The translations under genes were made by a program, and so were the position numbers. A stretch of 64,000 bases of DNA from positions 1 to 64,000 of the forward strand of contig JAEWAF010000134.1 of the NCBI GenBank assembly GCA_023391815.1, in the 5' to 3' direction. Numbering within the stretch: position 1 is the first letter of the stretch; every line of letters starts with the position of its first letter. Source of the stretch: Pseudomonadota bacterium (lineage in GTDB: Bacteria > Pseudomonadota > Gammaproteobacteria > Steroidobacterales > Steroidobacteraceae). The notes under the pieces were generated by a model that was given only the letters and a program-made list of their open reading frames with translations, searched no databases and was not told the origin of the DNA. Below are positions 50,110 through 59,900 of the stretch, one piece after another.

Positions 50110-50514
50110 CTAATGAAACAGCTGAAGCGCCCGCGGCAGCGACGCCGCGGGCGGCGGCTTACCTTGCATGATGGCCGAGATCGCCTCGATGCTCGGTGGC
50201 AGATCGGCCGGATTGTAGGGCTTACCGATGAAGCCCAACGCCAGATCCTGATTCTCGAACGCCGATGGATGTTGGGCACTCACGAACACGGCGGCGATGT
50301 GCAGCTCGCGCAGTCGCTTCGCCAGCTCCACGCCGTCACCGGCATGCATCAAATCGATGTCGATCAGCGCCAGGGCCGGATGGCCGGTGCGAGCCAGTTC
50401 GAGCCCTTCTTCGAGCGTCGCCGCCGGCCCGAGCGTTTCATGCCCCGCCTGCTCCAGCTCGGCGACCGTGCTCAGTGCGCAAATGGGCTCATCCTCTACT
50501 ACCAATATCAACAT
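50110..50514 (-). CDS. Single-domain response regulator receiver protein
   Basis: 134 residues, receiver domain only: acidic pocket EDE at 7-9, phosphoacceptor Asp52 in 'ALIDIDLMHAGDGVEL', switch Thr/Ser replaced by the 'VFVSAQH' serine, and Lys in 'GFIGKPYNP'. No output domain and no kinase nearby. It may act as a phosphate relay or by protein contact, as in general stress phosphorelays. The ATG at 50514 is at the start of the fold; a longer frame to 50592 is not needed. Confidence 0.85.
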   Translation of the reverse strand: MLILVVEDEPICALSTVAELEQAGHETLGPAATLEEGLELARTGHPALALIDIDLMHAGDGVELAKRLRELHIAAVFVSAQHPSAFENQDLALGFIGKPYNPADLPPSIEAISAIMQGKPPPAASLPRALQLFH

Positions 50515-50655
50515 CTTCGTTCGATTTGCGTCGCCGTCTCCTGAAAATGCCAACGTCGCACGGAAGCGAATCGTTCCTGCACCCGAACGCAAAGAAGAAC
50601 GCGTCGTTCGTCGGAGAATCGATCACATAGCGAGCACGAAGCGAGCGGCCCGCGC

Positions 50656-52116
50656 TCAGTTCAGATAGATGGGATTGCCGAGCAAGGCCAGCTTGCCCTC
50701 GGCGTCGCGCACGTCGATGCGAATCCAGTGGCGCTTGCCGTCGGATGTTTCCTCGAAGGACCAGGTGTGCTTCGCTGCCGGGATGGCGGTGCGCCGAGTG
50801 GTCTTGCCGTCGCGAATGACCTCGACCGTGCCGCCGATCATCTGTTCGATACGCGCGGTGAATGTCACCGCTTGCTTTGCCGGCGCGGACAGTTGTCCGC
50901 CCATCGTGACGGTCGAGTCCTTGTAAGTGGCGTTCAGCTCGAGCTTGCGATCGCGTGAGCCGACGGTGTCGACGAATACGTTGCCCGCGCGAATGCCTGC
51001 CATGATTGCCTCGATGCTCAGCTCTTTCGCGTAGACCACCGTGGTCGGCACGCCGATGCGTCCTGGCGGTGGAGACACGTTCTTTGAAGTCACATCATGC
51101 GTATCGCTGCCACCGATGGCGGTGAGGCGGTGGCCCTTCTGCAATTGCTCGTGCCAGAAAGGGATACCGGTGACGGGGCTCTCGATGTCATTGCCATTGA
51201 CCACTTCCACCGCTTGCACCAGCGACAGATCCGCCGCTGGATTCGGCGACCAGCCGCAGCCCATGCAAGCCTCGCCGGTCGGCACTCGCGGATGATTGAT
51301 CGAGACCAGCGCGCCCTTGTTCTTTGCTGCCGTGAGCAGCGTGTTCCAATCGGGGACTGCATTGCTGCCGACGCGGAAGTCCACCGGCTCGCGCAGGTTG
51401 AAAGCATTGGCATGGCCTTGGAAGGTAGTCATCTCCATGCCCGGGATCAGCAGCAGCCGGTCGAAGTACGGCTGCAATGCCGTCAGCTCTTTCACATGCG
51501 AGATGGTGTTGTGGTCGGTGAACGCAACGAAGTCCAGGCCGCGGTCGGCGGCGGAGTCCAAGGTCAGAAACAACGGACAGGGCACACGCTTGTCGCCACT
51601 CTTGCTCGCGCAGTTGCCGTCGCTGTGGGCACTGTGCATGTGCAGGTCGCCGCGATACCAGCCGGCTTCGGAGTTGAGTGGAGCGAGCTCATTGCGCTGG
51701 AAATAAACTTCCGCCGTGAACTCGGAAGTTTGACCGTTGCGGATGTTCGGCACGCCCAGCAGCAGTTGCCATCGACCGGGCATCACCGGACCGGATAGAT
51801 AGGACGGCGTCGCATCGCTCGATGAAAGCGTGAACGAACGTTTGTTTCCTCCGCTCCAACCGCGGAACTCGGCCTCGAACGTCTCGCCCGGACCCAGCAG
51901 TCCAACATCGATCGTCGTGCGTGCTTCGCGGCCGGTGTAGTCGAAGCGAATCTCGATCGTCTTGACGCCCTCGGGGACGTCGAAGGGCAGCAAGCGGTAG
52001 GTGCGATAGGCTTTGTCGGTGATGGTGTCGCGGAGGACGAGGTCAGGCGCTGACGTGGCCGCGTACGAATTGGTTGCAGCCAAGTACAGCAAGACGAGCA
52101 AGCTAATGAGCCGCAT
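50656..52116 (-). CDS. CehA/McbA-family exported metallohydrolase (PHP-like)
   Basis: 486 residues with a signal peptide (about 1-19). An N-terminal beta domain (20-140) precedes a PHP-type phosphoesterase domain with 'RGDLHMHSAHSDG', 'VAFTDHNTISHV', 'LVSINHPRVP' and 'AIGGSDTHDVTS', the metal-binding set of the CehA/McbA family (carbaryl/carbofuran hydrolases among them). A C-terminal Ig-like domain follows. It is probably periplasmic; the natural substrate is unknown. It is monocistronic. Confidence 0.88.
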   Translation of the reverse strand: MRLISLLVLLYLAATNSYAATSAPDLVLRDTITDKAYRTYRLLPFDVPEGVKTIEIRFDYTGREARTTIDVGLLGPGETFEAEFRGWSGGNKRSFTLSSSDATPSYLSGPVMPGRWQLLLGVPNIRNGQTSEFTAEVYFQRNELAPLNSEAGWYRGDLHMHSAHSDGNCASKSGDKRVPCPLFLTLDSAADRGLDFVAFTDHNTISHVKELTALQPYFDRLLLIPGMEMTTFQGHANAFNLREPVDFRVGSNAVPDWNTLLTAAKNKGALVSINHPRVPTGEACMGCGWSPNPAADLSLVQAVEVVNGNDIESPVTGIPFWHEQLQKGHRLTAIGGSDTHDVTSKNVSPPPGRIGVPTTVVYAKELSIEAIMAGIRAGNVFVDTVGSRDRKLELNATYKDSTVTMGGQLSAPAKQAVTFTARIEQMIGGTVEVIRDGKTTRRTAIPAAKHTWSFEETSDGKRHWIRIDVRDAEGKLALLGNPIYLN

Positions 52117-52359
52117 AGAACCTCAACGGGTTTGTCAGCAAAAACTGATTGGACGTGCGCCCCTCGCAAGGACGAGCTCCGTTTCGACCGATCATGGTGA
52201 ACGTACCGCGACACTTATCTGCTCGGGTCGGCGACATTCGAGCAGGTCATTTGCCCCGCGCGCGGCATGCATTGACTCACGCCCAGACTGAGCATCGCGC
52301 AAACATTCCGGCGCCGGGCGGCGCGAAGCGCCACCCTTCCAATCATCACCGCGGCGGCG

Positions 52360-54828
52360 TTAGAAATCCCACGTCAGCGAGAAGCGGAAGTTCCTGCCGT
52401 AGATCGGACGTGCGATGAAGAATGGCGAATTCGCCTCACCGCTCACGAACGTGCCCGCGCGGGGATTGCCTTCCGTGAGACCCACTTCATTCAGCAGATT
52501 CTCGCCGCGCACGTACACCGTCATGTGCTCGATCGGCGACCAGCGCAGGTTCGCGCTGAGCACATCATATGAAGGCAGCTTCAGCAGATTGGCCGCGTCC
52601 GCATAACGATCGCCAAAGTACTGATAGTCCACCTCGAAGCGCACCTGCTCGCCGAGCTTGACCGCCGGCGTCACGCGGTAGCTCACTTCCGGCACGCGCA
52701 ACAGCCGATTGCCGGTGAAGTCGAACGTCGTATTCACGCCGTTGGTCCGCGTGGTCTGCACGAAGTCGCCGAACTCCGGATCCTGCCAGGTCGCGCTGAA
52801 GCCCACGTCCAGCCAATCCGTCGCGCTGACCGAGCCTTCGAGCTCCACACCGAGCGTCTCCGTGTCCGTGTAGACGCTCACTTCCTGGTAGCTGCTGGTG
52901 TCGGGGTTGTAACGCACATCGCCGAAACGGAACTTGTCATACTTGGTCTGGAACACGGTCGCGTACAACGACCAGCGATCCGAATCGTATTTGTAGCCGG
53001 CCTCGATGAAGTCCATGGTGCGAATCACCGGGGTGGCAAACGCGTTGGTGATGTAGTCGCCGACGCTCGGCAATCGGAAAGTCGACGTATAGCGCGCGAA
53101 TACGCCCATGTTCTCCATGAATTGCCAATTGACGCCCGCGGTCCAGCCGAAGTCGTCATAGTCCGTGTCGAAGCGGTCGTACACGCCCGTGCCGGTGAGC
53201 ACGGTGTCATCGGCCGTGCTCTGCAGGACACCGAGATTGCGGGCGGCGGACTGTTCCACCTTACCTTCCACGTCCACCTGCTCGTAACGCGCGCCGAGAT
53301 CGACACGCCACTGATCGTTCAGGCTCCACTCGTCCGAGAGATACAAAGCCTTGGTGAACGACTCGCCCTCGCCGTTCGCGAACTCCGAGCCGTAGCGAAT
53401 GAAGCCGTTGTCCGTCAGCGTCCGCACCGGATTGCCCGCCGCATCGACCGCGACCAGGTTGAGCATGCGAGCATTGTCACGAACGTCGATGATGCCGTTG
53501 GCCGAGTAGCGATCGAACGCCTCATCGACCTTCGCCAGGTACAAGCCGATCGCCACGTCATGCTTCTGACCCGCGATCTCGAAATTGCGCATCAGGCGCA
53601 GATCGTTGAGCAGTTCCTCGAGCGGCACGTGCACCTGACGGAACGAGCCGTCGCTGGTGAGACCGTTGCCGTTCTGGTTCGTGACATTGAACACTTCGTT
53701 GGGCGAATTCACATAGCGGAGCTGCACGTCCACGGCACCCGGAACGACCGTGCCAATGTTGGCGCGCGCAGCGGCGAGTCGAGCGGCGGCGGTGACGGGC
53801 GTGTTGGGGAACAGGCCGATACGCGAGCTGTCCGATTCTCTATAGCGTGTGCCGTTGCGCAGTTGCCAGTCGCCCGGCAGCTGATATTCGAACTTCAACG
53901 TGTACTGCGTCAGCTCGACATCGGTGCCGCGGTCGATATCGAGCGGGAACGTGCCGTTCGCATTCCGCAGCGTCACGCGGCGGGTCTCCGGACCCGACAA
54001 GGTGCCGAAATGCTCATCGATGCCCGGCACGCCGACGATGTCCCCGTCAGCGTCGTACGTCAGCGGCAGACCGGTGTAGAAAATGACCTTGTCATCGATG
54101 CGCTTGACGTTGAAATCCACCGAGCCGCCGTCGAACGAGCGGCCGATCGCGAACCGCAGCTGACCGCCTTTGTTCGCCGTGTAGCCGGCATCGCGCACAC
54201 CATCGTCCTCGCGATAGAAACCGCCGAAGCCGAGACGCCACTCGCCGACCGGTAAGTTGTACCAACCGTCGACACGACGCAGACCGTAATCGCTGGTTTC
54301 AACTTTCACGGTGCCGCCTGCGATCTCGCCGGGCTTGCGAGTGATGAAGTTGACGACGCCGCCGGGCGCGTTCGACGAGAACATCGATGCCGGGCCGCCG
54401 CGCACCACTTCGATACGATCGATGGTGTCGTCGAGACGGAACGACTGATCGGCGTTCAACCAGCCCAGACCGGGATCGTGCTGCACGGGCAGGCCATCTT
54501 CTTCCATGGCGACGGCGGAAAACCCTTCTTCGGGAATGCCGCGCGCGCGGATGTTCGCGCTTGCTTCACCACCGGTCGATTCGACCCAGAAGCCGGGCAC
54601 CGAGCCGAGTGCATCGGCGACGCCGAGGGGCGCATCCATTCGCAGCGATTCACCGCCGATGGTCGTGACGGCGTAGCTCACTTCCACCTTGCGGATCTCT
54701 TCGACACCGGCGCGGCCGGTGACGACGACTTCTTCCAGATTGTTTGCTGCATCCTGCGCGTGGGCGAGACCAGCGGCGAAGACCGGCAACGCGAGCGCGA
54801 GCCGGATGGCATGACGAAGCTGCGACAT
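52360..54828 (-). CDS. TonB-dependent outer-membrane receptor
   Basis: 822 residues. A signal peptide ('LALALPVFAAGLAHAQ') is followed by the TonB box 'LEEVVVTGR' and the plug domain (about 35-160: 'ANIRARGIPEEGFSAVAMEE', 'IDRIEVVRGGPASMFSSNAP'). A 22-strand barrel follows, ending 'RNFRFSLTWDF' with the terminal Phe. It imports siderophores, vitamins or glycans using TonB energy; the substrate is unclear. The start is set at the ATG at 54828. It is monocistronic. Confidence 0.94.
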   Translation of the reverse strand: MSQLRHAIRLALALPVFAAGLAHAQDAANNLEEVVVTGRAGVEEIRKVEVSYAVTTIGGESLRMDAPLGVADALGSVPGFWVESTGGEASANIRARGIPEEGFSAVAMEEDGLPVQHDPGLGWLNADQSFRLDDTIDRIEVVRGGPASMFSSNAPGGVVNFITRKPGEIAGGTVKVETSDYGLRRVDGWYNLPVGEWRLGFGGFYREDDGVRDAGYTANKGGQLRFAIGRSFDGGSVDFNVKRIDDKVIFYTGLPLTYDADGDIVGVPGIDEHFGTLSGPETRRVTLRNANGTFPLDIDRGTDVELTQYTLKFEYQLPGDWQLRNGTRYRESDSSRIGLFPNTPVTAAARLAAARANIGTVVPGAVDVQLRYVNSPNEVFNVTNQNGNGLTSDGSFRQVHVPLEELLNDLRLMRNFEIAGQKHDVAIGLYLAKVDEAFDRYSANGIIDVRDNARMLNLVAVDAAGNPVRTLTDNGFIRYGSEFANGEGESFTKALYLSDEWSLNDQWRVDLGARYEQVDVEGKVEQSAARNLGVLQSTADDTVLTGTGVYDRFDTDYDDFGWTAGVNWQFMENMGVFARYTSTFRLPSVGDYITNAFATPVIRTMDFIEAGYKYDSDRWSLYATVFQTKYDKFRFGDVRYNPDTSSYQEVSVYTDTETLGVELEGSVSATDWLDVGFSATWQDPEFGDFVQTTRTNGVNTTFDFTGNRLLRVPEVSYRVTPAVKLGEQVRFEVDYQYFGDRYADAANLLKLPSYDVLSANLRWSPIEHMTVYVRGENLLNEVGLTEGNPRAGTFVSGEANSPFFIARPIYGRNFRFSLTWDF

Positions 54829-55028
54829 ATAAACCGTGACATCCCTAGCAGCGGAAAATGGCGCGCATGCTCGTGGCATGCCATGAAGGCCCGATGACAA
54901 CAAAATGACGCGGCCGTGACAATCCGCAACTTTCAGAAGAAACAAAATGTAACTTCCCCCTGCCGCGGACGCGGAACGCAATCAATGCGTCATGGATTGA
55001 TCTCGGTTCGCTTCACGAGGTACCGCTC

Positions 55029-55646
55029 ATGAAACATGTCAGCTTTGCCGTGATCGCCGTGTTGCTGATCGCCGGCTGTGGTCAAAAAGAGCACTCGGCT
55101 CCGACCACCAACGCGCCGCCACCGGCGGGCGAAGGCCCTTCGGTCACAACCACGACCGAGCCGCAGACCAAAGCGACCGCCGAAGCCACAGCCGGCGCGG
55201 CCGTGAAGCTCTCACCCACTCAGGGCAATACCGCGAACGGCGCATTGAAAATTACCGCGGCGGGTACAGGCGTAAAAATTTCAGGAATGGTTCAGGGCCT
55301 GAAGCCCGACAGTGAGTTTGGATTTCATTTCCACGAGAAGGGCGATTGCAGCGCACCCGATGCGACCAGCGCCGGCGCGCACTTCAACCCCGGCAACCAG
55401 CAGCACGGCAACCCCCAAGCCCCGCCGCATCACGCCGGTGACATGTTGAATGTGAAATCGGATGCCCAGGGCGTGGCCGAAGTGAGCATCGATAATTCCG
55501 AGGTCTCATTGCAGACCGGCCAGCCAAACGACGTTCTCGGCAAGGCGGTGGTGGTGCACGCCAAACCCGACGACTACACGACGCAGCCGTCCGGAAACTC
55601 CGGCGACCGCATCGCGTGCGGAGTCGTAGCCATCCAAACGAACTGA
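55029..55646 (+). CDS. sodC: Cu-Zn superoxide dismutase lipoprotein
   Basis: 205 residues: lipobox IAGC (Cys17), a Thr/Pro-rich linker (about 20-65) and a SodC beta-barrel with 'FGFHFHEKGDCSAPD', 'SAGAHFNPGNQQHGNPQAPP', 'HHAGDMLN' and 'VVVHAKPDDYTTQPSGNSGD', 'RIACGVV', which hold the copper/zinc histidines, the disulfide Cys pair and the electrostatic loop. It removes superoxide in the periplasm, anchored to a membrane. It is transcribed divergently from the TonB receptor. Confidence 0.95.
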   Translation: MKHVSFAVIAVLLIAGCGQKEHSAPTTNAPPPAGEGPSVTTTTEPQTKATAEATAGAAVKLSPTQGNTANGALKITAAGTGVKISGMVQGLKPDSEFGFHFHEKGDCSAPDATSAGAHFNPGNQQHGNPQAPPHHAGDMLNVKSDAQGVAEVSIDNSEVSLQTGQPNDVLGKAVVVHAKPDDYTTQPSGNSGDRIACGVVAIQTN

Positions 55647-55654
55647 TCGATTCG

Positions 55655-57394
55655 TTAGTTGGCGCGCGGTGGCGGCGCGTAGCGATATAGCGCCGCCGCC
55701 TTTCCCCGCGCCACGCACTTCGGATTTGGCTTGCCTCGCACGATGAACCACTCCGAGCGATTGGCCTCGCCCAGCGACTGGCTGGCGGTATCGGCGAAGC
55801 ATAGCTGCCGCGCGTAATCAGTGACGACCAACTGGCGATCCGCCGAACCATTCAGCCACAGCGCCGCATCGGCCGCCTCTTGATCGGCCTCGCGCCAGCG
55901 CGCGTGTCCGAAATGAACGATGGGTCGATGCACGTTGAGCAGGTATTGTTCCTTGAAGCCGACGAAGCCGAGCTCGGCATTCGGATCGTCGAGTTGCTCG
56001 ACATGATCGATGAATGCCTGGCCTGACCGCGCCGTATTCATCACCGGGTTGACCCAGAAGCTCACCGTGAGCAACGCGACCGTGAGCAATCCCGCGTACG
56101 CGAGAGCTCCACGCGCCGGCCTCGTGAGAGCGCATATCACAGCGACCGCTCCGCCGATCAGGAGCAACGGACCGAACACGTCGATCTCGTAGTTGGCGAT
56201 GTACTCGATACGTTTGTCCGGTCGGATCTGGACATAGATCGCACCCAGCAGACACACCGTCGCGAGCAGCGCCGCCAGAATGAACAACGCGCGTTGCACG
56301 CCGCGACGCTGGAGCAACTCCAACAGATAAGGACCGGTTGCGAGCGCCACCGCAGGAACTGCGGGCAAAATGTAGACGCCGCGCTTGCCGCTGCTGAGAG
56401 TGAAGAACAACACGACCAGCACGATCCACGCCGTGAGCAGACCGATTCGCAAGTCACCCGCCTGCCACGCCTTGCGCCATCGAGGCAGCAGCCAGGGCAA
56501 CAACAGCGTCAGTGGCAACCACAAGCCAGGAATCACCTCGAGGATGAAATACCAGAACGGCTCGCGGTGATGCCACGCATCCGTGTAACGACCGACGGTT
56601 TGATGGAACAGGATCTCGTCGCGATAAGCCGCGAGCGTCGGGTCGGCATTGGCCGCCAGCAACATCGGTACCAGCCACGTGCTCACGGCTAGCAGGAAAG
56701 CCACCGGTCCCATGAACCAGGGAGCAACGCTCGAGCCTTGCATGCGGGGCGACCAGCGCGGAGCGCGCATCGCTGCGAACGGGATCAGAATCAACAAAGG
56801 CAGGAAGCCGACGCCTTTGGTGATCACGCCGAAGCCGGCCGCGGCCCAACCCACTGCGTACCAGCCCCACGCGGGCCCGAGTAACAAGTGGCGCACCAAT
56901 CCATACAAACCGAGTACGACCCAGAACAGCAGCGTCGCGTCGATCTGCGCCTGGCGCACTTGCCAGACGAACTGCACGGTGAACAGCAGCGCCAGCGCGG
57001 CGGCCAGTCCCGTTTCGCGATTCCACAGCCGGCGGCCGAGATCGTAAATGAGCAGCACGCACGCCAGCCCGCTCAGCAGCGACGGCACCAGAAAGGCGAT
57101 ACGCAACGAACCGATGAGCGTGAGGCACAGCCCCATGATCCAGAAAAACAGCGGCGGTTTATCGGCGTAGACGTCGCCACCCACACGCGGCAACAGCCAG
57201 TCACCGGTCGCCACCATGTCGCGAACGATCAGAGCGAAGCGCGGCTCGTCGGCTGGCCAGGGATCGCGCAGACCGATGCCCGAGGCAATGAGTAGCAATC
57301 CAAGCCCCAACAACCACAACAGCTCGAGACGAATGTCGCGTGTAGTATTACTGCCCACGCGGAACAACCCTTGAATCCAATTCGCCTGCGTCAT
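55655..57394 (-). CDS. ArnT-like GT39 glycosyltransferase
   Basis: 579 residues, about 11-13 helices. The first periplasmic loop has 'DPWPADEPRFALIVRDM', the Asp-Glu catalytic/metal site of GT39 enzymes such as ArnT, and 'GDVYADKPPLFFWI' follows. A C-terminal periplasmic domain lies after the helices (about 440-579). It transfers a sugar from an undecaprenyl-phosphate carrier to lipid A or another envelope target. No arnBCADEF genes are nearby, so the donor sugar may differ from aminoarabinose. Divergent with the phosphoethanolamine transferase gene. The ATG at 57394 has GGCAGG upstream. Confidence 0.87.
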   Translation of the reverse strand: MTQANWIQGLFRVGSNTTRDIRLELLWLLGLGLLLIASGIGLRDPWPADEPRFALIVRDMVATGDWLLPRVGGDVYADKPPLFFWIMGLCLTLIGSLRIAFLVPSLLSGLACVLLIYDLGRRLWNRETGLAAALALLFTVQFVWQVRQAQIDATLLFWVVLGLYGLVRHLLLGPAWGWYAVGWAAAGFGVITKGVGFLPLLILIPFAAMRAPRWSPRMQGSSVAPWFMGPVAFLLAVSTWLVPMLLAANADPTLAAYRDEILFHQTVGRYTDAWHHREPFWYFILEVIPGLWLPLTLLLPWLLPRWRKAWQAGDLRIGLLTAWIVLVVLFFTLSSGKRGVYILPAVPAVALATGPYLLELLQRRGVQRALFILAALLATVCLLGAIYVQIRPDKRIEYIANYEIDVFGPLLLIGGAVAVICALTRPARGALAYAGLLTVALLTVSFWVNPVMNTARSGQAFIDHVEQLDDPNAELGFVGFKEQYLLNVHRPIVHFGHARWREADQEAADAALWLNGSADRQLVVTDYARQLCFADTASQSLGEANRSEWFIVRGKPNPKCVARGKAAALYRYAPPPRAN

Positions 57395-57533
57395 TCGTAC
57401 CTGCCTCGTCACCGCGCAATTATGCACTGGCCGGCCACAAATTCGCGTTAGACCGCGGCGTCAGCGAAAACCAATCGCGATTTTGCGAATTTATCTGCGA
57501 TTGATCGTGCCTTGGACAGCCGTCCAACGAACG

Positions 57534-59231
57534 ATGCAAACACCTCACGTCTCCGCTCCGCCGCTTCCTCTGTACGTACGCCTTCGCGACCGCTGGGCAT
57601 CAGGCATTCCCTGCTCTTCCGACGTCGCCTTCGCATTCGGCGTGTCTCTCATCTGGCTGGTGCTCTACAACGTCCGCTTCTGGGAGCTGTCGGCCAAGGC
57701 GATGTGGCATCCGAGCGTCGGCTCGGCGCTGTTCCTCATATCGCTGGGCGTGCTTGCGTGGGTGGTGCTGGCGCTATTGCTGTTGTTGTCGCCGACCCGG
57801 CAAGTCATGCGAACGGTGGCGAGCGTGATGTTCGTGGCCGCCGCGTGCGGTGCCTACTTCATGAGCGAGTACGGCGCCATCATGAATCAGGAGATGATGC
57901 GTAACGTGCTCCAGACCGACCGCGAGGAAGTCGGAGCGCTGCTGAACGCGGACCTCGCGCTCCATGTCGTCGTGCTCGGAATCGTGCCCGCATTGCTCGT
58001 GTGGCGCGTCCGTCTGCCGTCCACGAGCTGGCGCTCGCAACTGAGTCGGCGGGCGATCGCGATCGTCGCCGGCCTCGGGGTCGCGGTTGCCGGCATGTTC
58101 GCCAACTCGGCCGACTACGCCACCTTCTTTCGCGAGCACAAACCGATCCGCTACACACTCAACCCGGTGGCGCAGATCGTCAGCATGACTGGCCTGCTCG
58201 CCGGCAGTCGCGAGTCGCGAGCCAATGCGCCGTTGATCGATCCGGCCGGGAAGATCGAGCGCACCCTGGCGCCTTCGAACAAGCCATTGGTATTGGTCCT
58301 GGTCATCGGCGAAACCGCGCGCGCCGCGAACTTTCAATTGGGCGGCTACGCTCGCGAAACCAATCCCGAGCTGAAACAGATCTCCGGAGTCACTTACTTC
58401 TCGAACACCGCCTCGTGCGGCACGTCGACGGCCATCTCGGTGCCGTGCCTGTTCTCACATCTGCCGCGCGCCGAATTCAAAGTCGACGAAGCGGACCGCT
58501 ACAAGAACCTGCTCGACACGCTGGTCCAAGCCGGCTTCGACGTGCAATGGCGCGACAACAACTCCGGCTGCAAGGGCGTCTGCGCGCGAGTCAGCACTCT
58601 CGATTACAACCGGAAACCCGATGCCCGCTATTGCCGCGATTCGAATTGTTTCGACGCCGTGATGCTCGAAGACCTGCCCGAGACGCTGCGCAAGATCGAG
58701 CACGACACGGTGATCGTGTTTCATCAGAAAGGCAGCCATGGCCCGTTCTATTCCGAGCGCTATCCACGTGAGTTCGAGCGCTTTCAGCCGGCCTGCCGTT
58801 CCAATCAGCTCCAGCATTGCAGCCAGCAGGAAATCACCAACGCGTACGACAACACCATTGCGTACACCGACCACGTGCTCGCCAGTCAGATCCGCATGCT
58901 GCGTGAGGCGGGCTCGCGGCTCGACAGCCTGCTGATTTATGTTTCCGATCACGGCGAGTCGCTGGGCGAGAACGGCATTTACTTACACGGCATGCCTTAC
59001 GGCTTCGCGCCGGCCGCGCAGAAAGAAGTGCCCATGTTGATGTGGACCTCGGAAGGTTATGTCCGGCGCGCGCAACTCCGGGCCGATTGCCTCGACACCG
59101 AGGCCAAACTGCCGGTCAGTCACGATTTTTTCTATCACACGGTGCTGGGAGCAGCCGAGGCGCGCAACCAGGTTTATGATCGGCGCCTGGACTTGCTCGC
59201 CGGTTGTCGCCGTGGCGGCGGCGGTGAGTGA
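57534..59231 (+). CDS. eptA: Phosphoethanolamine--lipid A transferase (EptA-like)
   Basis: 565 residues: five N-terminal helices (about 25-200), then a periplasmic sulfatase-fold domain. Zinc site and nucleophile: 'LVIGETARAANFQLGGYARE' (Glu) and 'NTASCGTSTAISVPCLFSHL' (the Thr after Cys-Gly). 'SDHGESLGENGIYLHGMPYG' holds the Asp/His ligands, and several disulfide Cys pairs ('NNSGCKGVC', 'RYCRDSNCFD') match EptA. It adds phosphoethanolamine to lipid A, lowering its negative charge and so polymyxin binding. The ATG at 57534 is preferred to an upstream TTG. Confidence 0.92.
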   Translation: MQTPHVSAPPLPLYVRLRDRWASGIPCSSDVAFAFGVSLIWLVLYNVRFWELSAKAMWHPSVGSALFLISLGVLAWVVLALLLLLSPTRQVMRTVASVMFVAAACGAYFMSEYGAIMNQEMMRNVLQTDREEVGALLNADLALHVVVLGIVPALLVWRVRLPSTSWRSQLSRRAIAIVAGLGVAVAGMFANSADYATFFREHKPIRYTLNPVAQIVSMTGLLAGSRESRANAPLIDPAGKIERTLAPSNKPLVLVLVIGETARAANFQLGGYARETNPELKQISGVTYFSNTASCGTSTAISVPCLFSHLPRAEFKVDEADRYKNLLDTLVQAGFDVQWRDNNSGCKGVCARVSTLDYNRKPDARYCRDSNCFDAVMLEDLPETLRKIEHDTVIVFHQKGSHGPFYSERYPREFERFQPACRSNQLQHCSQQEITNAYDNTIAYTDHVLASQIRMLREAGSRLDSLLIYVSDHGESLGENGIYLHGMPYGFAPAAQKEVPMLMWTSEGYVRRAQLRADCLDTEAKLPVSHDFFYHTVLGAAEARNQVYDRRLDLLAGCRRGGGGE

Positions 59232-59272
59232 GCGCCGATTGATTTATCGATGGCCTGCGTCTTACTTACAAA

Positions 59273-59896
59273 GTGAGCCCCGAACAGAGCACCGACAGCG
59301 CCCTGATCGCCGCGATGTTACGCGGCGACGAGGCCGCTTTTCGCCGCTTTTTCGACACTTATTTTCCCCGTGTCTACCGGTTCGCCCTGCCCCGGCTGGG
59401 CAACGACGCCGAGGCCTGTAAAGAAGTGGTGCAAGCAACGCTGGTCAAAGCAATGCGCGGCCTCGCCGGTTTTCGCGGCGAGGCGGCGCTGTTCAGCTGG
59501 TTGTGCCAGATCTGTCGCCGTCAGATCGCGGATCATCTGCGCGCTCACAAACGCCATCATCAGAATGTAGTGTTGATCGACGACAGTCCGGGGCTGCGCG
59601 AAGCGCTCGAAGCCATCGCCGCGCCCGCCTCGGACGAACCCATGCAAGGTTACGGCACCGCCGAGACCCGCCGGCTGGTGCAGTCCGTCCTGGATCGGTT
59701 GCCGTCCCGTTACGGCGATGTGCTGGAATGGAAATATATCGAGGGACGCAGCGTCGAGGAGATCGGCGAACTGCTCGGCGTGGGTCACATAGCGGCGCAA
59801 TCGCTGCTGGCCCGCGCCCGCACGGCGTTTCGCGAGGCATTGGAAACTGTGTTCGGTTCGACTGCGAGCGACGTGCTCGCCGGTATGAGAAAGTAG
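59273..59896 (+). CDS. ECF-family RNA polymerase sigma factor (FecI-like)
   Basis: 207 residues with regions 2 and 4 ('FFDTYFPRVYRFALPRLGND', 'SWLCQICRRQIADHLRAHKR', then 'PSRYGDVLEWKYIEGRSVEE', 'GHIAAQSLLARARTAFREAL'). The GTG start lies 42 bp after the phosphoethanolamine transferase gene. It is followed 4 bp later by a FecR-type gene, so the two form a sigma/anti-sigma pair, and a TonB receptor with an STN domain lies at the end of the same series. Confidence 0.9.
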   Translation: MSPEQSTDSALIAAMLRGDEAAFRRFFDTYFPRVYRFALPRLGNDAEACKEVVQATLVKAMRGLAGFRGEAALFSWLCQICRRQIADHLRAHKRHHQNVVLIDDSPGLREALEAIAAPASDEPMQGYGTAETRRLVQSVLDRLPSRYGDVLEWKYIEGRSVEEIGELLGVGHIAAQSLLARARTAFREALETVFGSTASDVLAGMRK

Positions 59897-59900
59897 CGCC

